Shown here: positions 1 through 8,300 of the stretch, piece after piece
Layout of the letters: each line of letters opens with the position of its first letter
Numbering within the stretch: the first letter of the stretch is position 1
Source: SZUA-547 sp963669265
GTDB lineage: Bacteria > Pseudomonadota > Alphaproteobacteria > Rhodobacterales > Rhodobacteraceae
Direction: 5' to 3'
NCBI GenBank assembly: GCA_963669265.1
Contig: OY769916.1
Location: forward strand, 3,906,001-3,970,000
Length of the DNA: 64,000 nt
Made by a program: the position numbers and the translations under genes
The notes under the pieces: model-generated
What the model was told of the DNA's origin: nothing
Database searches by the model: none
The model's input: the letters and a program-made list of their open reading frames with translations, nothing else

Positions 1-363
1 ACGTTCGCGGCGGAAGGCCTCGATGAGAGCAAAACCTGCCTTGTCGGGTTCAGCCAGGGGACCATGATGGCGTTGCAGGTCGGTCCCCGGCGCGAGAAAC
101 AGCTCGCGGGCATCGTCGGATTCTCTGGCCGCCTCAACGCGCCGGAGCGCCTGAAGGCCGAGATCAAGACCAAGCCGCCCGTGGTGCTGGCCCATGGCGA
201 CGCCGATGAGGTGATTCCGGTCGACTCGATTCACGATGCGCGCAACGGTCTGGCCGAGGCCGGAATCGATGTACGCTGGCATGTCTCCCGTGGTGTCGGT
301 CACGGCATTGATGAGGAAGGCCTGCAGTTGGCCGCGCGGTTTTTGCGCGACGCGCTGACCTAG
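1..363 (+). CDS. Alpha/beta hydrolase, carboxylesterase/phospholipase-like (C-terminal part)
   Basis: The reading frame is open from the first base, so the N-terminus lies outside the window and 120 codons are visible. The nucleophile elbow G-F-S-Q-G is at visible residues 16-20, with Ser18 as the likely nucleophile. A catalytic Asp is likely in HGDADEVIP (Asp69) and the His in GHGID (about residue 101). This triad order and spacing match the carboxylesterase/phospholipase family (Abhydrolase_2), which hydrolyses small carboxylic esters or lysophospholipids in the cytoplasm. The substrate cannot be told from sequence. A dienelactone-hydrolase-like enzyme is the main alternative. Confidence 0.8.
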   Translation, partial: TFAAEGLDESKTCLVGFSQGTMMALQVGPRREKQLAGIVGFSGRLNAPERLKAEIKTKPPVVLAHGDADEVIPVDSIHDARNGLAEAGIDVRWHVSRGVGHGIDEEGLQLAARFLRDALT

Positions 364-521
364 GTCAGCATTTCACGCCGCTTGAAGTGGTGTTCCCAGC
401 CTGTTGATAAGCCTGTGGAAAACAGACCGCGTGATCCGTCCTTCGCATTGCGGGATGGATCGAAACACGCCGACGCGTCCTGTCGCAGAACCGTCGCCGT
501 GGCTTGCTAGCCTGCGCGCGC

Positions 522-540
522 GATGACGAAAATCGTCATC
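522..540. promoter_or_regulatory. Perfect 8-bp inverted repeat, candidate operator
   Basis: GATGACGA and TCGTCATC are separated by AAA. The repeat ends 11 bp upstream of the -35 box of the candidate promoter of the HNH gene. It is not followed by a T-run, so a terminator for the hydrolase is less likely. The binding protein is unknown. Confidence 0.35.
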
Positions 541-551
541 ATCTAGGGGGG

Positions 552-579
552 TTGCGATGTGGCCTCCGCGATATATAGT
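552..579 (+). promoter_or_regulatory. Candidate sigma70 promoter for HNH endonuclease gene
   Basis: TTGCGA (552-557) and TATAGT (574-579) are separated by 16 bp. Transcription would start near 587 and give a leader of about 60 nt before the ATG at 648. Confidence 0.5.
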
Positions 580-647
580 TGGAGCAGTGGGGGACGGTCG
601 GTCCCGTCCCTTGGGTGAAAACCCGACGCTGGGATGGGAGTTCTGAG

Positions 648-1235
648 ATGAACGTCGAACCGGTCATATCCAGTTTCGTCCGCAATCCGGCGAACTTGCG
701 TCAACATCCCGCCCTGGTTCTGAACGCCGATTATCGACCGCTCTCGTACCTGCCGCTCTCACTTTGGCCATGGCAGGACGCGATCAAGGCGGTGTTTCTG
801 GATCGGGTCACAATTCTCGCCGAATACGACACGCTGGTGCACAGCCCCTCAACCGAGATGCGGCTGCCCTCTGTCGTTGTGCTGCGGGACTATGTGAAGC
901 CCGCCAAGTATCCCGCGTTTACGCGCTTTAACCTGTTCCTGCGCGACGAGTTCGCGTGCCAGTATTGCGGCGCCAACGGCGACATGACCTTCGATCATGT
1001 GCATCCGCGCTCTCGGGGCGGGCGCACGACATGGGACAATGTCGTCGCCGCATGCAGCCGCTGCAATTTGCGCAAGGGCGACAAGACGTTGAAGCGGTCT
1101 GGCATGCGATTGCGGCGCGACCCGGTCCAGCCGACCGCGATACAGTTGCAGAATGTCGGACGGAAATTCCCGCCGAACTTCCTGCATGAAAGCTGGATGG
1201 ATTACCTCTATTGGGATGCCGAGCTGGAGGCTTAG
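648..1235 (+). CDS. HNH endonuclease family protein
   Basis: A 195-residue protein with a C-terminal HNH/McrA-type nuclease domain. The visible motif has a CQYCG zinc knuckle, then TFDHVHPRSRGG with the catalytic His, then a second knuckle CSRC followed by NLRKGDKT. It is a beta-beta-alpha metal fold able to nick or cut DNA. Proteins of this size and layout are widespread single-copy genes in Alphaproteobacteria, but their cellular role is not settled. The ATG at 648 is chosen because GGGAG lies just upstream and the homologous N-terminus (an NADYRPLSYLPLS stretch) begins soon after. An in-frame start at 579 would fall in the -10 box. The gene is convergent with dsbB, and the two stops overlap by 4 bp. 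Confidence 0.85.
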   Translation: MNVEPVISSFVRNPANLRQHPALVLNADYRPLSYLPLSLWPWQDAIKAVFLDRVTILAEYDTLVHSPSTEMRLPSVVVLRDYVKPAKYPAFTRFNLFLRDEFACQYCGANGDMTFDHVHPRSRGGRTTWDNVVAACSRCNLRKGDKTLKRSGMRLRRDPVQPTAIQLQNVGRKFPPNFLHESWMDYLYWDAELEA

Positions 1236-1744
1236 GCCGCCGCTCTGCGGCGCACGATCAGCGCTGCCGCGAAGCATCCCGCCAGACCGACGGATATCAC
1301 CGCGTTCCATCCGGCCATCGAGAGGCCGAACAGCTCCCAGGCGATCTCGTCGCAGCGCACCAGCGGCGCGGACATAATGCTGGCCATCAAATCGTCGACC
1401 GAGACATTCTCGACCCCGCCCGCCGTGCAGGTGCTCGGCCCCTCCCACAACCCGCGTTCGACGCCCGCGTGAAAGACACCGATTCCGGCGCCGATCAGCT
1501 CCGTCGCGATGGCGAGCAGCAGAAGCGGCGCGCCGAACCTGCCGGAGCAGAGGAAGACCGCGCCGAGGCCGATCAGAATAGCCAGACCATGCGGCCAGCG
1601 CTGCCAGATGCACATCGGGCAGGGCGCCAGACCGCCGAAATACTGAAAGGCGAGGGCGCCCAGCAACAGTCCCGCCGATCCGGCGACGCCCAAAGCCGCA
1701 AATGCGCGCGGATCGGATCGGAGGAGGGAAAGGAGCGTGCTCAA
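1232..1744 (-). CDS. dsbB: Disulfide bond formation protein B (DsbB family)
   Basis: An inner-membrane quinone reductase that reoxidises the periplasmic oxidase DsbA. About 170 residues with four hydrophobic segments. The first periplasmic loop has the CPMC pair within PCPMCIWQR. A second pair lies in the second periplasmic loop (Cys in PSTCTAGG and in LVRCDE). Both pairs are needed for electron relay to quinone. I chose a TTG start at 1744 because it makes a TTGA overlap with the stop of the upstream membrane-protein gene and has GAGG about 8 nt upstream. A GTG at 1753 is possible but sits directly on that Shine-Dalgarno sequence. No dsbA is in the window. Confidence 0.85.
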   Translation of the reverse strand: MSTLLSLLRSDPRAFAALGVAGSAGLLLGALAFQYFGGLAPCPMCIWQRWPHGLAILIGLGAVFLCSGRFGAPLLLLAIATELIGAGIGVFHAGVERGLWEGPSTCTAGGVENVSVDDLMASIMSAPLVRCDEIAWELFGLSMAGWNAVISVGLAGCFAAALIVRRRAAA

Positions 1745-2322
1745 AACAACCACCTCGCTGCGGCGAACCCGCCGACCAACAGGATCATTGCGACCGTCGT
1801 CACCAGCCCCAGTCGTTCTTCAATAAAGCCGCGAATGGGCGGACCAAACTTCCACAAGAGGCCTGCGATCAAGGCAAAAATTGCGCCCCGCGCGACGATG
1901 CTGGCGACGGAAAACACCATGAAGTCGAGGCCGGTCGCGCCGGAAAAAATCGTGATGACCTTGTAGGGGAACGGCGTCAGACCCGCGATCAGCACCGCCC
2001 AGGCGCCGAATTCGTTGAACTTGACGCTCATCTCCTCAAACGCGTGCATCTTGCCGTAAAACTCCAGCACGGGCTGGCCGACTTGCTCAAACAGGAAGGC
2101 GCCCAACGCGTATCCGGCCATGCCGCCCAGAACCGACGAGACGGCGCAGACCGTGGCGATCATCAGCCATCGATCCGGCCGCGCCAATACCATGATCATC
2201 AGCAACGGATGGGGCGGCACGGGAAAGACAGAGCTTTCGACAAAACTGACGGCGGCGAGCGCCCAGAGAGCATAGGGCGTCTCGGAAAGCCGCATTGTCC
2301 AATCATAGAGTTTGCGCAACAT
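1741..2322 (-). CDS. YqaA/DedA-family (VTT domain) inner-membrane protein
   Basis: 193 residues with several hydrophobic helices. The sequence has the DedA/SNARE-associated pattern, including SFVESSVFPVPPHPLL near the N-terminus and a conserved GLTPFPYK element around residues 115-122, as in the short YqaA subgroup. DedA-superfamily (VTT) proteins are membrane transporters or scramblases of lipid carriers or phospholipids. The substrate of YqaA-type members is unknown. It is probably co-transcribed with dsbB, which starts inside its stop codon. Confidence 0.8.
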   Translation of the reverse strand: MLRKLYDWTMRLSETPYALWALAAVSFVESSVFPVPPHPLLMIMVLARPDRWLMIATVCAVSSVLGGMAGYALGAFLFEQVGQPVLEFYGKMHAFEEMSVKFNEFGAWAVLIAGLTPFPYKVITIFSGATGLDFMVFSVASIVARGAIFALIAGLLWKFGPPIRGFIEERLGLVTTVAMILLVGGFAAARWLF

Positions 2323-2411
2323 GCGGCGGCGTCTATCACCCGTTCGCCGATCCGTCTATCGCAGAGCATGCCGCGCTGCGAAAAAGCGCTGGCAAATTCG
2401 GTCGGATCCGG

Positions 2412-2439
2412 TTGACCACGGCCCGCCTCCGCCTATGAT
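2412..2439 (+). promoter_or_regulatory. Sigma70 promoter of tRNA-Leu
   Basis: TTGACC (2412-2417) and TATGAT (2434-2439) are separated by 16 bp. The predicted start is near 2446, about 15 nt before the mature tRNA 5' end. Confidence 0.7.
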
Positions 2440-2460
2440 GCGCGCGGTTCCGAACCCGAC

Positions 2461-2546
2461 GCCCGGGTGGTGGAATGGTAGACACGGCAGATTCAAAATC
2501 TGCTGCTCTTACGAGCGTGCGAGTTCGAGTCTCGCCCCGGGCACCA
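2461..2546 (+). tRNA. tRNA-Leu (anticodon CAA)
   Basis: The acceptor stem GCCCGGG (2461-2467) pairs with CCCGGGC (2536-2542), followed by discriminator A and an encoded CCA. The anticodon stem GCAGA/TCTGC holds the loop TTCAAAA, giving anticodon CAA, which reads UUG. A long variable arm (GCTC TTAC GAGC) marks it as class II. The T-arm has GTTCGAGTC. Length is 86 nt. No sign of an integrated element at its 3' end. Confidence 0.95.
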
Positions 2547-2672
2547 AGATTGCGCTGATGACGGGGGTAGAGCGGAACCGATCTGACAACGACGCATGCG
2601 TGTCGAAAAACAGCGCGAAGCCAGCAATTTCCGGGGGTTCGGGGCGAAAACTACTCCAGATCATGCGGAAAA

Positions 2673-2681
2673 TGGTATAGT
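2673..2681 (+). promoter_or_regulatory. Extended -10 promoter candidate for ompA-like gene
   Basis: TGG directly precedes TATAGT (2676-2681), an extended -10 arrangement. The matching -35 position is poor. It would give a leader of about 50 nt before the ATG at 2736. Confidence 0.35.
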
Positions 2682-2735
2682 AACGGTTAATGTAGGATTT
2701 GACGGGAGTCGCCATCGCGCGACAAGGGGAAACGA

Positions 2736-3476
2736 ATGAAATCCATCAGCTTCATTGTGGGCGCTTTTGGCGCGGCGATCATCGCTGCCGGAAGCGCTTA
2801 TGCGCAGAATGCGGAATACGACGCCGAGGCCATCATCAAGCACTTCGAAAATAGCGGCGGCGGCGATGATTGCGCAGCCAGCGGCGATTGCATCGCAAAA
2901 AGCGGCACGCGCGGACTGTCGATTGGGTCCTCCCCGGCGAAGCCGGTGCCCGCCGCCACCGCTCCGGCCTCAACCGCGCCTGCGCCGACAGCGACCGCGC
3001 CGGCTGCCCAACCCGCCGCGACGACCACCACGACCACGGCGGCGCCTGCGGCGACCGAACCGCGGATGGGCGAGATTGCTCCGGCCGCGACGTCGGCTGC
3101 GGCGCAGCCCGCTACGCAATCCGCAGCGGCGCCCGCGCCAGAGGGGTTCAACCTGCTGATTACGTTTCAGCTTGGCTCGGCGCAGCTGACGCCTCAGGCC
3201 CAGACCAATCTGGACCAGTTCGCGTCGGCGGTCAGCGATCCCCGGCTTTCGAACGCGGTGTTCGCAATCGACGGGCACACCGACGCCAGCGGTGGCGACG
3301 CGCAGAATATGGCGCTGTCTGAGCGCCGGGCGGCCTCGGTTGTCGAGTATTTGACCGCCAAAGGCGTCGATTCCTCGCGGCTCGTTCCGCGCGGTTTCGG
3401 AGAAGAATCGCCGCGCATGGCCGACCCCTATGATGGGGCGAACCGGCGCGTCGAGGCGTCGCTGATAAGCCAGTAA
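2736..3476 (+). CDS. OmpA-family (peptidoglycan-binding) exported protein
   Basis: 246 residues. A Sec signal peptide ends near A-Y-A-Q (about residue 24). A low-complexity Ala/Pro/Thr-rich linker covers roughly residues 70-135. A C-terminal OmpA/MotB-like domain follows (about 140-246), containing FQLGSAQLTPQAQ, a DGHTDASGGDAQN stretch and ALSERRAASVVEYL. Such domains bind diaminopimelate of peptidoglycan. There is no N-terminal beta-barrel, so it is a periplasmic or envelope anchor, not a porin. Start: AAGGGGAAACG lies just before the ATG. It sits 148 bp upstream of the TPS transporter gene in the same direction, so it may belong to the TPS-CHAT locus, although it could have its own transcript. 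Confidence 0.85.
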   Translation: MKSISFIVGAFGAAIIAAGSAYAQNAEYDAEAIIKHFENSGGGDDCAASGDCIAKSGTRGLSIGSSPAKPVPAATAPASTAPAPTATAPAAQPAATTTTTTAAPAATEPRMGEIAPAATSAAAQPATQSAAAPAPEGFNLLITFQLGSAQLTPQAQTNLDQFASAVSDPRLSNAVFAIDGHTDASGGDAQNMALSERRAASVVEYLTAKGVDSSRLVPRGFGEESPRMADPYDGANRRVEASLISQ

Positions 3477-3506
3477 AGGAAACTGGCGATTGGGAAAATT
3501 GGGGAC

Positions 3507-3530
3507 GCGCCCGGTCGGAAGGTCGGGCGC
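3507..3530. other. 7-bp inverted repeat between ompA-like gene and tpsB
   Basis: GCGCCCG and CGGGCGC flank a 10-nt loop. There is no T-run on either strand, so it is not a standard terminator. It could attenuate or process a message running from the OmpA-like gene into the TPS genes. Confidence 0.3.
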
Positions 3531-3624
3531 AAATAACATGAAAAGTATCGAGTAGGCGTAGCGGACGGGAGAGATACAAGACCGGAAGTCTCGGACGTCC
3601 GTGCAGTCGTCATAAGGGGGATAG

Positions 3625-5367
3625 ATGACGATTTCGGATCACAGCCCGGACAGCGCTCGTGCGAGCGTTCTCCATTTCTTAAGCGGAGCGACTGGCGGCA
3701 AGATTCTTGGCGTCGCATTGGGCGGCATGGCGATCGCCGCGATCACGGCGGGCGACGCCGCGGCGCAGTTCGCGCCGCGAGAGACGCTCAGACCGGACAT
3801 CGCGCCGCCTCAGACGGCGCCGCAGGTTAGCGAGCGGCCGGAGCTGGAGGCGACCCCGCGCCCGGAGATTCCCCCCGAAGCCGCCGCCATCAAATTCACA
3901 CTGACAAATCTGACGATCTCGGGTTCGACGGTTTACGATGTCGCGGAGTTTGAGGGCCTTTATCAGGAATTCATCGGAACCGAGGTCACGCTTCAGACGC
4001 TGCGCGACATCGCCGACAGGATCGAAGCGAAATATCGCGGCGACGAATATGTGGCGACCCGCGCGTTGGTGCCGGCCCAGCGGATCACCGACGGTGCCGT
4101 CGAGATCCGTGTCGTCGAGGGCTCGATCCGCAACATCATCGTGCGCGGCGATATCGGCCCGTCTGACAAACTGGTGCGCAGTTATCTCGCCAATTTGCGG
4201 ACCGGAAAGCCGCTGCGCTGGCCGGAAGCGGAGCGTTATCTGCTTCTCGCGCGAGACGTTCCGGGGCTCAGCCTGACCGGGACGCTGCGCAAGACGCCCG
4301 GCGTGGAGGTTGGCGGCGTCGATCTTGTCGTCGATGTGGCGCACAAGCAGTTCGAGGGCTTCGCCAACGTTCAAAACTACTCAGCGGAGACCACAGGCCC
4401 GTGGACGCTGTCCGGCGGCGCCGCAATGAACAACCCGCTTGGTGCCGGCGACCAGCTTCAGGGCGTCGCTTTGGTGACAATCCCCGATTTCGAGGAGCAA
4501 TATGTCGGCCAGCTCAACTATCAGGCCCGATATGGCGATGAGGGCCTGGCGAGCTACTCCACCCTGTCCTTCAGCTTCTCCCGACCCGGCGAGGAGCTAG
4601 AACCGCTGGGCCTGGAGGAAACCGCTTGGGTCCTCGACAATCGATTGGAATACCCGGTCGCCCGATCGCGCGACCTGAATATCTGGACGGGCGTTGGTCT
4701 GGAGTTGCTTAACCAGACCACGGAAGGCGCCGCCGAGACGGAAGACAACATCCGCACCCTTTATGGCCGCGTGCGCTGGGCCGCGGCGGCCCCGTTGCGG
4801 ACGGTCTTCGAAGGTTCGGCGGATCTGCGCTTTGGTCTCGATATCTTCGACGCCACGCAGGAAGAAGACATATTGAAGTCCCGTCTGGATGCGGACGGCG
4901 AATTCGCGCTGACGCGTGTCGACATGTCGACGACCACGCCGGTCTTCGGCGGTGTTTCGTTGTTTCTGCGCGGCATGGCCCAGTATGCGGATCGACCCGT
5001 TCTGTCCTATGAAGAGATGTCGCTGGGCAACCTGACCCTTGGCCGGGGATTTGAGCCGGGCGAGGTCTCCGGCGACGACGGCATCGCCGGAACCATCGAG
5101 TTAAGGCTGAACCGTCCCGAATTCACCAATGAGGTTGTGACCGACACGCAATTCTACGCCTTTGTCGACGGCGGCATGGTCTGGAACCCGGACGCGGTGA
5201 TCAGCGAAGAGGAAAATATCAACTCTCTGGGCGGCGGCGTGCGGGTCAGGGTTTTGGACACCGTTCTTGGGGATGTGACCTACGTGCATCCGACAAGCGG
5301 CGGCGCATCCTTCTCGACAGACAACGTGAGCGACACCGTGCTGTTCCGTTTGACGAAACTCTTCTGA
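3625..5367 (+). CDS. ShlB/FhaC/HecB-family two-partner secretion transporter (TpsB)
   Basis: 580 residues. The N-terminus has an extended signal sequence ending near D-A-A-A-Q (about residue 48), then a Pro-rich stretch and POTRA-type domains from about residue 90 (FTLTNLTISGSTVYD ...) to about 200. A predicted 16-strand Omp85-type barrel fills the rest and ends in Phe (LTKLF), as outer-membrane barrels do. TpsB proteins capture the TPS domain of their partner in the periplasm and thread it across the outer membrane. The ATG at 3625 has AAGGGGG just upstream. The partner gene starts 21 bp downstream, so co-transcription is nearly certain. Confidence 0.92.
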   Translation: MTISDHSPDSARASVLHFLSGATGGKILGVALGGMAIAAITAGDAAAQFAPRETLRPDIAPPQTAPQVSERPELEATPRPEIPPEAAAIKFTLTNLTISGSTVYDVAEFEGLYQEFIGTEVTLQTLRDIADRIEAKYRGDEYVATRALVPAQRITDGAVEIRVVEGSIRNIIVRGDIGPSDKLVRSYLANLRTGKPLRWPEAERYLLLARDVPGLSLTGTLRKTPGVEVGGVDLVVDVAHKQFEGFANVQNYSAETTGPWTLSGGAAMNNPLGAGDQLQGVALVTIPDFEEQYVGQLNYQARYGDEGLASYSTLSFSFSRPGEELEPLGLEETAWVLDNRLEYPVARSRDLNIWTGVGLELLNQTTEGAAETEDNIRTLYGRVRWAAAAPLRTVFEGSADLRFGLDIFDATQEEDILKSRLDADGEFALTRVDMSTTTPVFGGVSLFLRGMAQYADRPVLSYEEMSLGNLTLGRGFEPGEVSGDDGIAGTIELRLNRPEFTNEVVTDTQFYAFVDGGMVWNPDAVISEEENINSLGGGVRVRVLDTVLGDVTYVHPTSGGASFSTDNVSDTVLFRLTKLF

Positions 5368-5388
5368 GCGGAAGCTAGGGAGGACGAC

Positions 5389-8300
5389 ATGACTGATCTG
5401 ATGTTTGAGGCGAATTTGCCGAAGTTTAACGAGTCGTCGCCCCGAGATCGCGTTGTGAGATATGGCCTTCTGGGCACCACCGCGCTTTGCGCGGCGGCGT
5501 TGGCGGCGACGCCCGCCATGGCCACGCCGAAGGGCGGCAAGGTCACCGGCGGCAAGGCGACAATCAGTCAGTCCGGCTCGACGACAACGGTCAAACAGAG
5601 TTCCAAAAAAGCGGCGCTGACTTGGAAAAGCCTCGATGTGGGCACGGCGGAGTCGTTGGTGTTCCAACAGCCGGGCACGGATGCGATCGCGCTCAACCGC
5701 GTGCTCAGCGACCTGCCGACCAAAGTTCTCGGCAACCTGACAGCCAATGGCAACGTCTGGATCGTCAACCCCAACGGCATCGCATTTGGCCCCAAATCGG
5801 TGGTCAATGTCGGCGGATTGCTGGCGACGACCACCGACATTCCGGACGCCGATTTCTTCTCGGATGACTTCGCCTTTTCTTCCCTGACCGGGTCCGAGGC
5901 CGAATACTCCAAGATCACGGCCGAAGGCACGATCTATGCGGGCAAGGGCGGCGTCGTGCTCGTCGCGCCGGTCATTGAGAACTCCGGCCTGATCACAACC
6001 GCTGGCGGCGACGTGACGCTCGCCACCGCGCAGGCGTTCCGTGTCGATTTCGACGGCGACGGCCTGCTCTCGTTCACCGTCGAGGCCGGCGCCGAAGGCG
6101 TTCTGCAACTGACGGAGTCTAGTTCCATCTCCGCTGCTGGCGGCGCGGTGTATCTGTCTGCGGGCGCCGCCGACACGGTGACGGAAAGCGTCGTCAATGT
6201 GGGCGGAATGGTGGAGTCCACCCATGTCGAGCAGCGCGGCGGGGAGATTATCCTTTCAGGCGGCCTTGGCAGCGAGGTTATCGTCACCGCCGAGCTTAGC
6301 GCGATCGGCGCGGAGGGCCAGAAAGGCGGCTCGATCGACGTGTTTGGCGACACGGTCAAGCTGGCCTCCGGCGCGTCTCTGGACGTGTCCGGCCCGGCGG
6401 GCGGCGGCTCCATTCGCGTCGGTGGCGACTATCAGGGCAAGGGCGACGCGCCAACGGCCGAGACTACCTGGGTGACCGCGGATGCAATGCTCAACGCCGA
6501 CGCCACGGTGGATGGCGATGGCGGCCGGATCATCGTATGGGCGGATGACACAACCATTTACGAAGGTGCGTTAACAGCGCGCGGCGCCGGTTCTGGAGAT
6601 GGCGGATTTGCCGAGATTTCTGGCAAGCAAAACCTCGGTTTCGCTGGCACGGTCGATCTGAGCGCACCGTTTGGCGAGAACGGATTGCTGCTCTTAGACC
6701 CCGAGAACATCGTCATCGGCGCGGTTGGAGCAAACGACGGCGAGATTGGCGGAGGCGACGGCACGGTAAGTGGCGGTAGCGGAACCTTCACAATTTCTTT
6801 CGCAGCGATCGAGGGGCTCAACAACGGCACCGACCTCATAATGACGGCGACAGAGGATATCACCGTCAATGCAAGCTTCACGATGCCTGGCGGTGGCGAC
6901 AGTGACATAACGTTTACAGCTGGCGATGACATCACCGTAAGTTCGAGCGTGACGATTTCAACCGATGGATTTCTAACGTTCGACGCAGGCGGAGAAATCC
7001 GAATTGGCGACAATGCGTCGCTTATCGCCGACAGCAATATAACGTTCACAGCTGATGGTGTGGGCAACACTGGCACGGATGCGGCGATTACGTTTGGCGT
7101 AAGTTCCTCGCTCACGTCCAATGATGGTTTTATAAGTATTACGTCAAATGGCGACGCCTCCGACAGCAACTCTATCTTGATGGGCGGCGACTTCTCTGCG
7201 AGCGCGAGCACCACGCTCATTTTCGACAGCAGCGACCGGATTGCATTCGGCGCCGTTCTGGATGCGAGCGGCACGCAGGTTTTCAGTGACAGCGACGGCG
7301 ACGGAACTGGCTCGATCACTATCGAGTCTGGTTCTGGCGCGACCTTCTCCGCCGGTCTCGACATTGTATTTCTATCGGATCCGGACAGCACGACTGACGC
7401 GACCGAAGTGGACGTCACAGGCTCGGCGCTTTTCACAGTCACAGGAGCGAGTAATACAAACGACATCATCTTCCAGGACGATGCGGCTTTCTCTGTCTCT
7501 GGCGGCACGGCGGAGTTTCAGACGACGACCGCCGGCGATATCGAAATTCAGCAGGACGTGTCTATTCTGGCCACGTCCACAGGGTCGCTGACATTCGACT
7601 CGGCCGACGACGTTGAAGTTGGAACCAGCGTCACGATCTCGGCGGATGACGATATCACTGTCGCGGGCGGTCAGACATTCATTGCCGCGGGCAATTTCCT
7701 GCTGGATGCCGGCGATGATCTGACATTCGACACCGGCGGCACGACCACAATTGGCGCGACCGGCGCCATTACGTTGATGGCCGGCGGCGATATCTTCGTC
7801 GATGACGATCTGACTTTCAATGCCGCAACGAGTGTCGATTTCGATGCGGGCGGCGACTTCGATTTTAGAATTTCCAGTACGGTTGTTGATATCAATTCGT
7901 CAGCATCGATTTCGGTTACATCTGGCGATGACATTTTCCTTGGATTTAACGAAAATATCACCAGTGCAGGCGACATAACGCTCAAAGCGACTGACAATGT
8001 TTCATTCTCTGGAAGTGTCGATTTGCTTTCCAGCGGTTCCATCCTGATCGAAGCGGCGTTCCAGGATGTTTCGGGAGATGACGCAGGCGGAAGTGTTTCG
8101 ATTGGAAACAATTTTACCGCAAACGCGGCCGGCGGTTCCCTGATAATTAGGGCGAATGCAGATGATGGCGGCGACGCGAACGATAATGACATTTTGTTCG
8201 ATGGCGGGGCCGATCTAGACGCGTCGACGACGATATCAATTTTGTCTTCGGACGATGTGATCCTAGGTCGTACCGACGAAGTAGAAACGCTGACCATGAC

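Noticed and set aside
401..424. Sequence resembling DnaA boxes (TTGATAAGCC-TGTGGAAAA)
   Set aside because: Only one weak box-like site, no AT-rich unwinding region and no replication genes nearby, so not called an origin.
2436..2546. tRNA-Leu as an integration site for a genomic island covering the TPS locus
   Set aside because: No integrase gene and no direct repeat of the tRNA 3' end seen downstream to 20 kb; base composition of the TPS genes is similar to the rest apart from the repeats.
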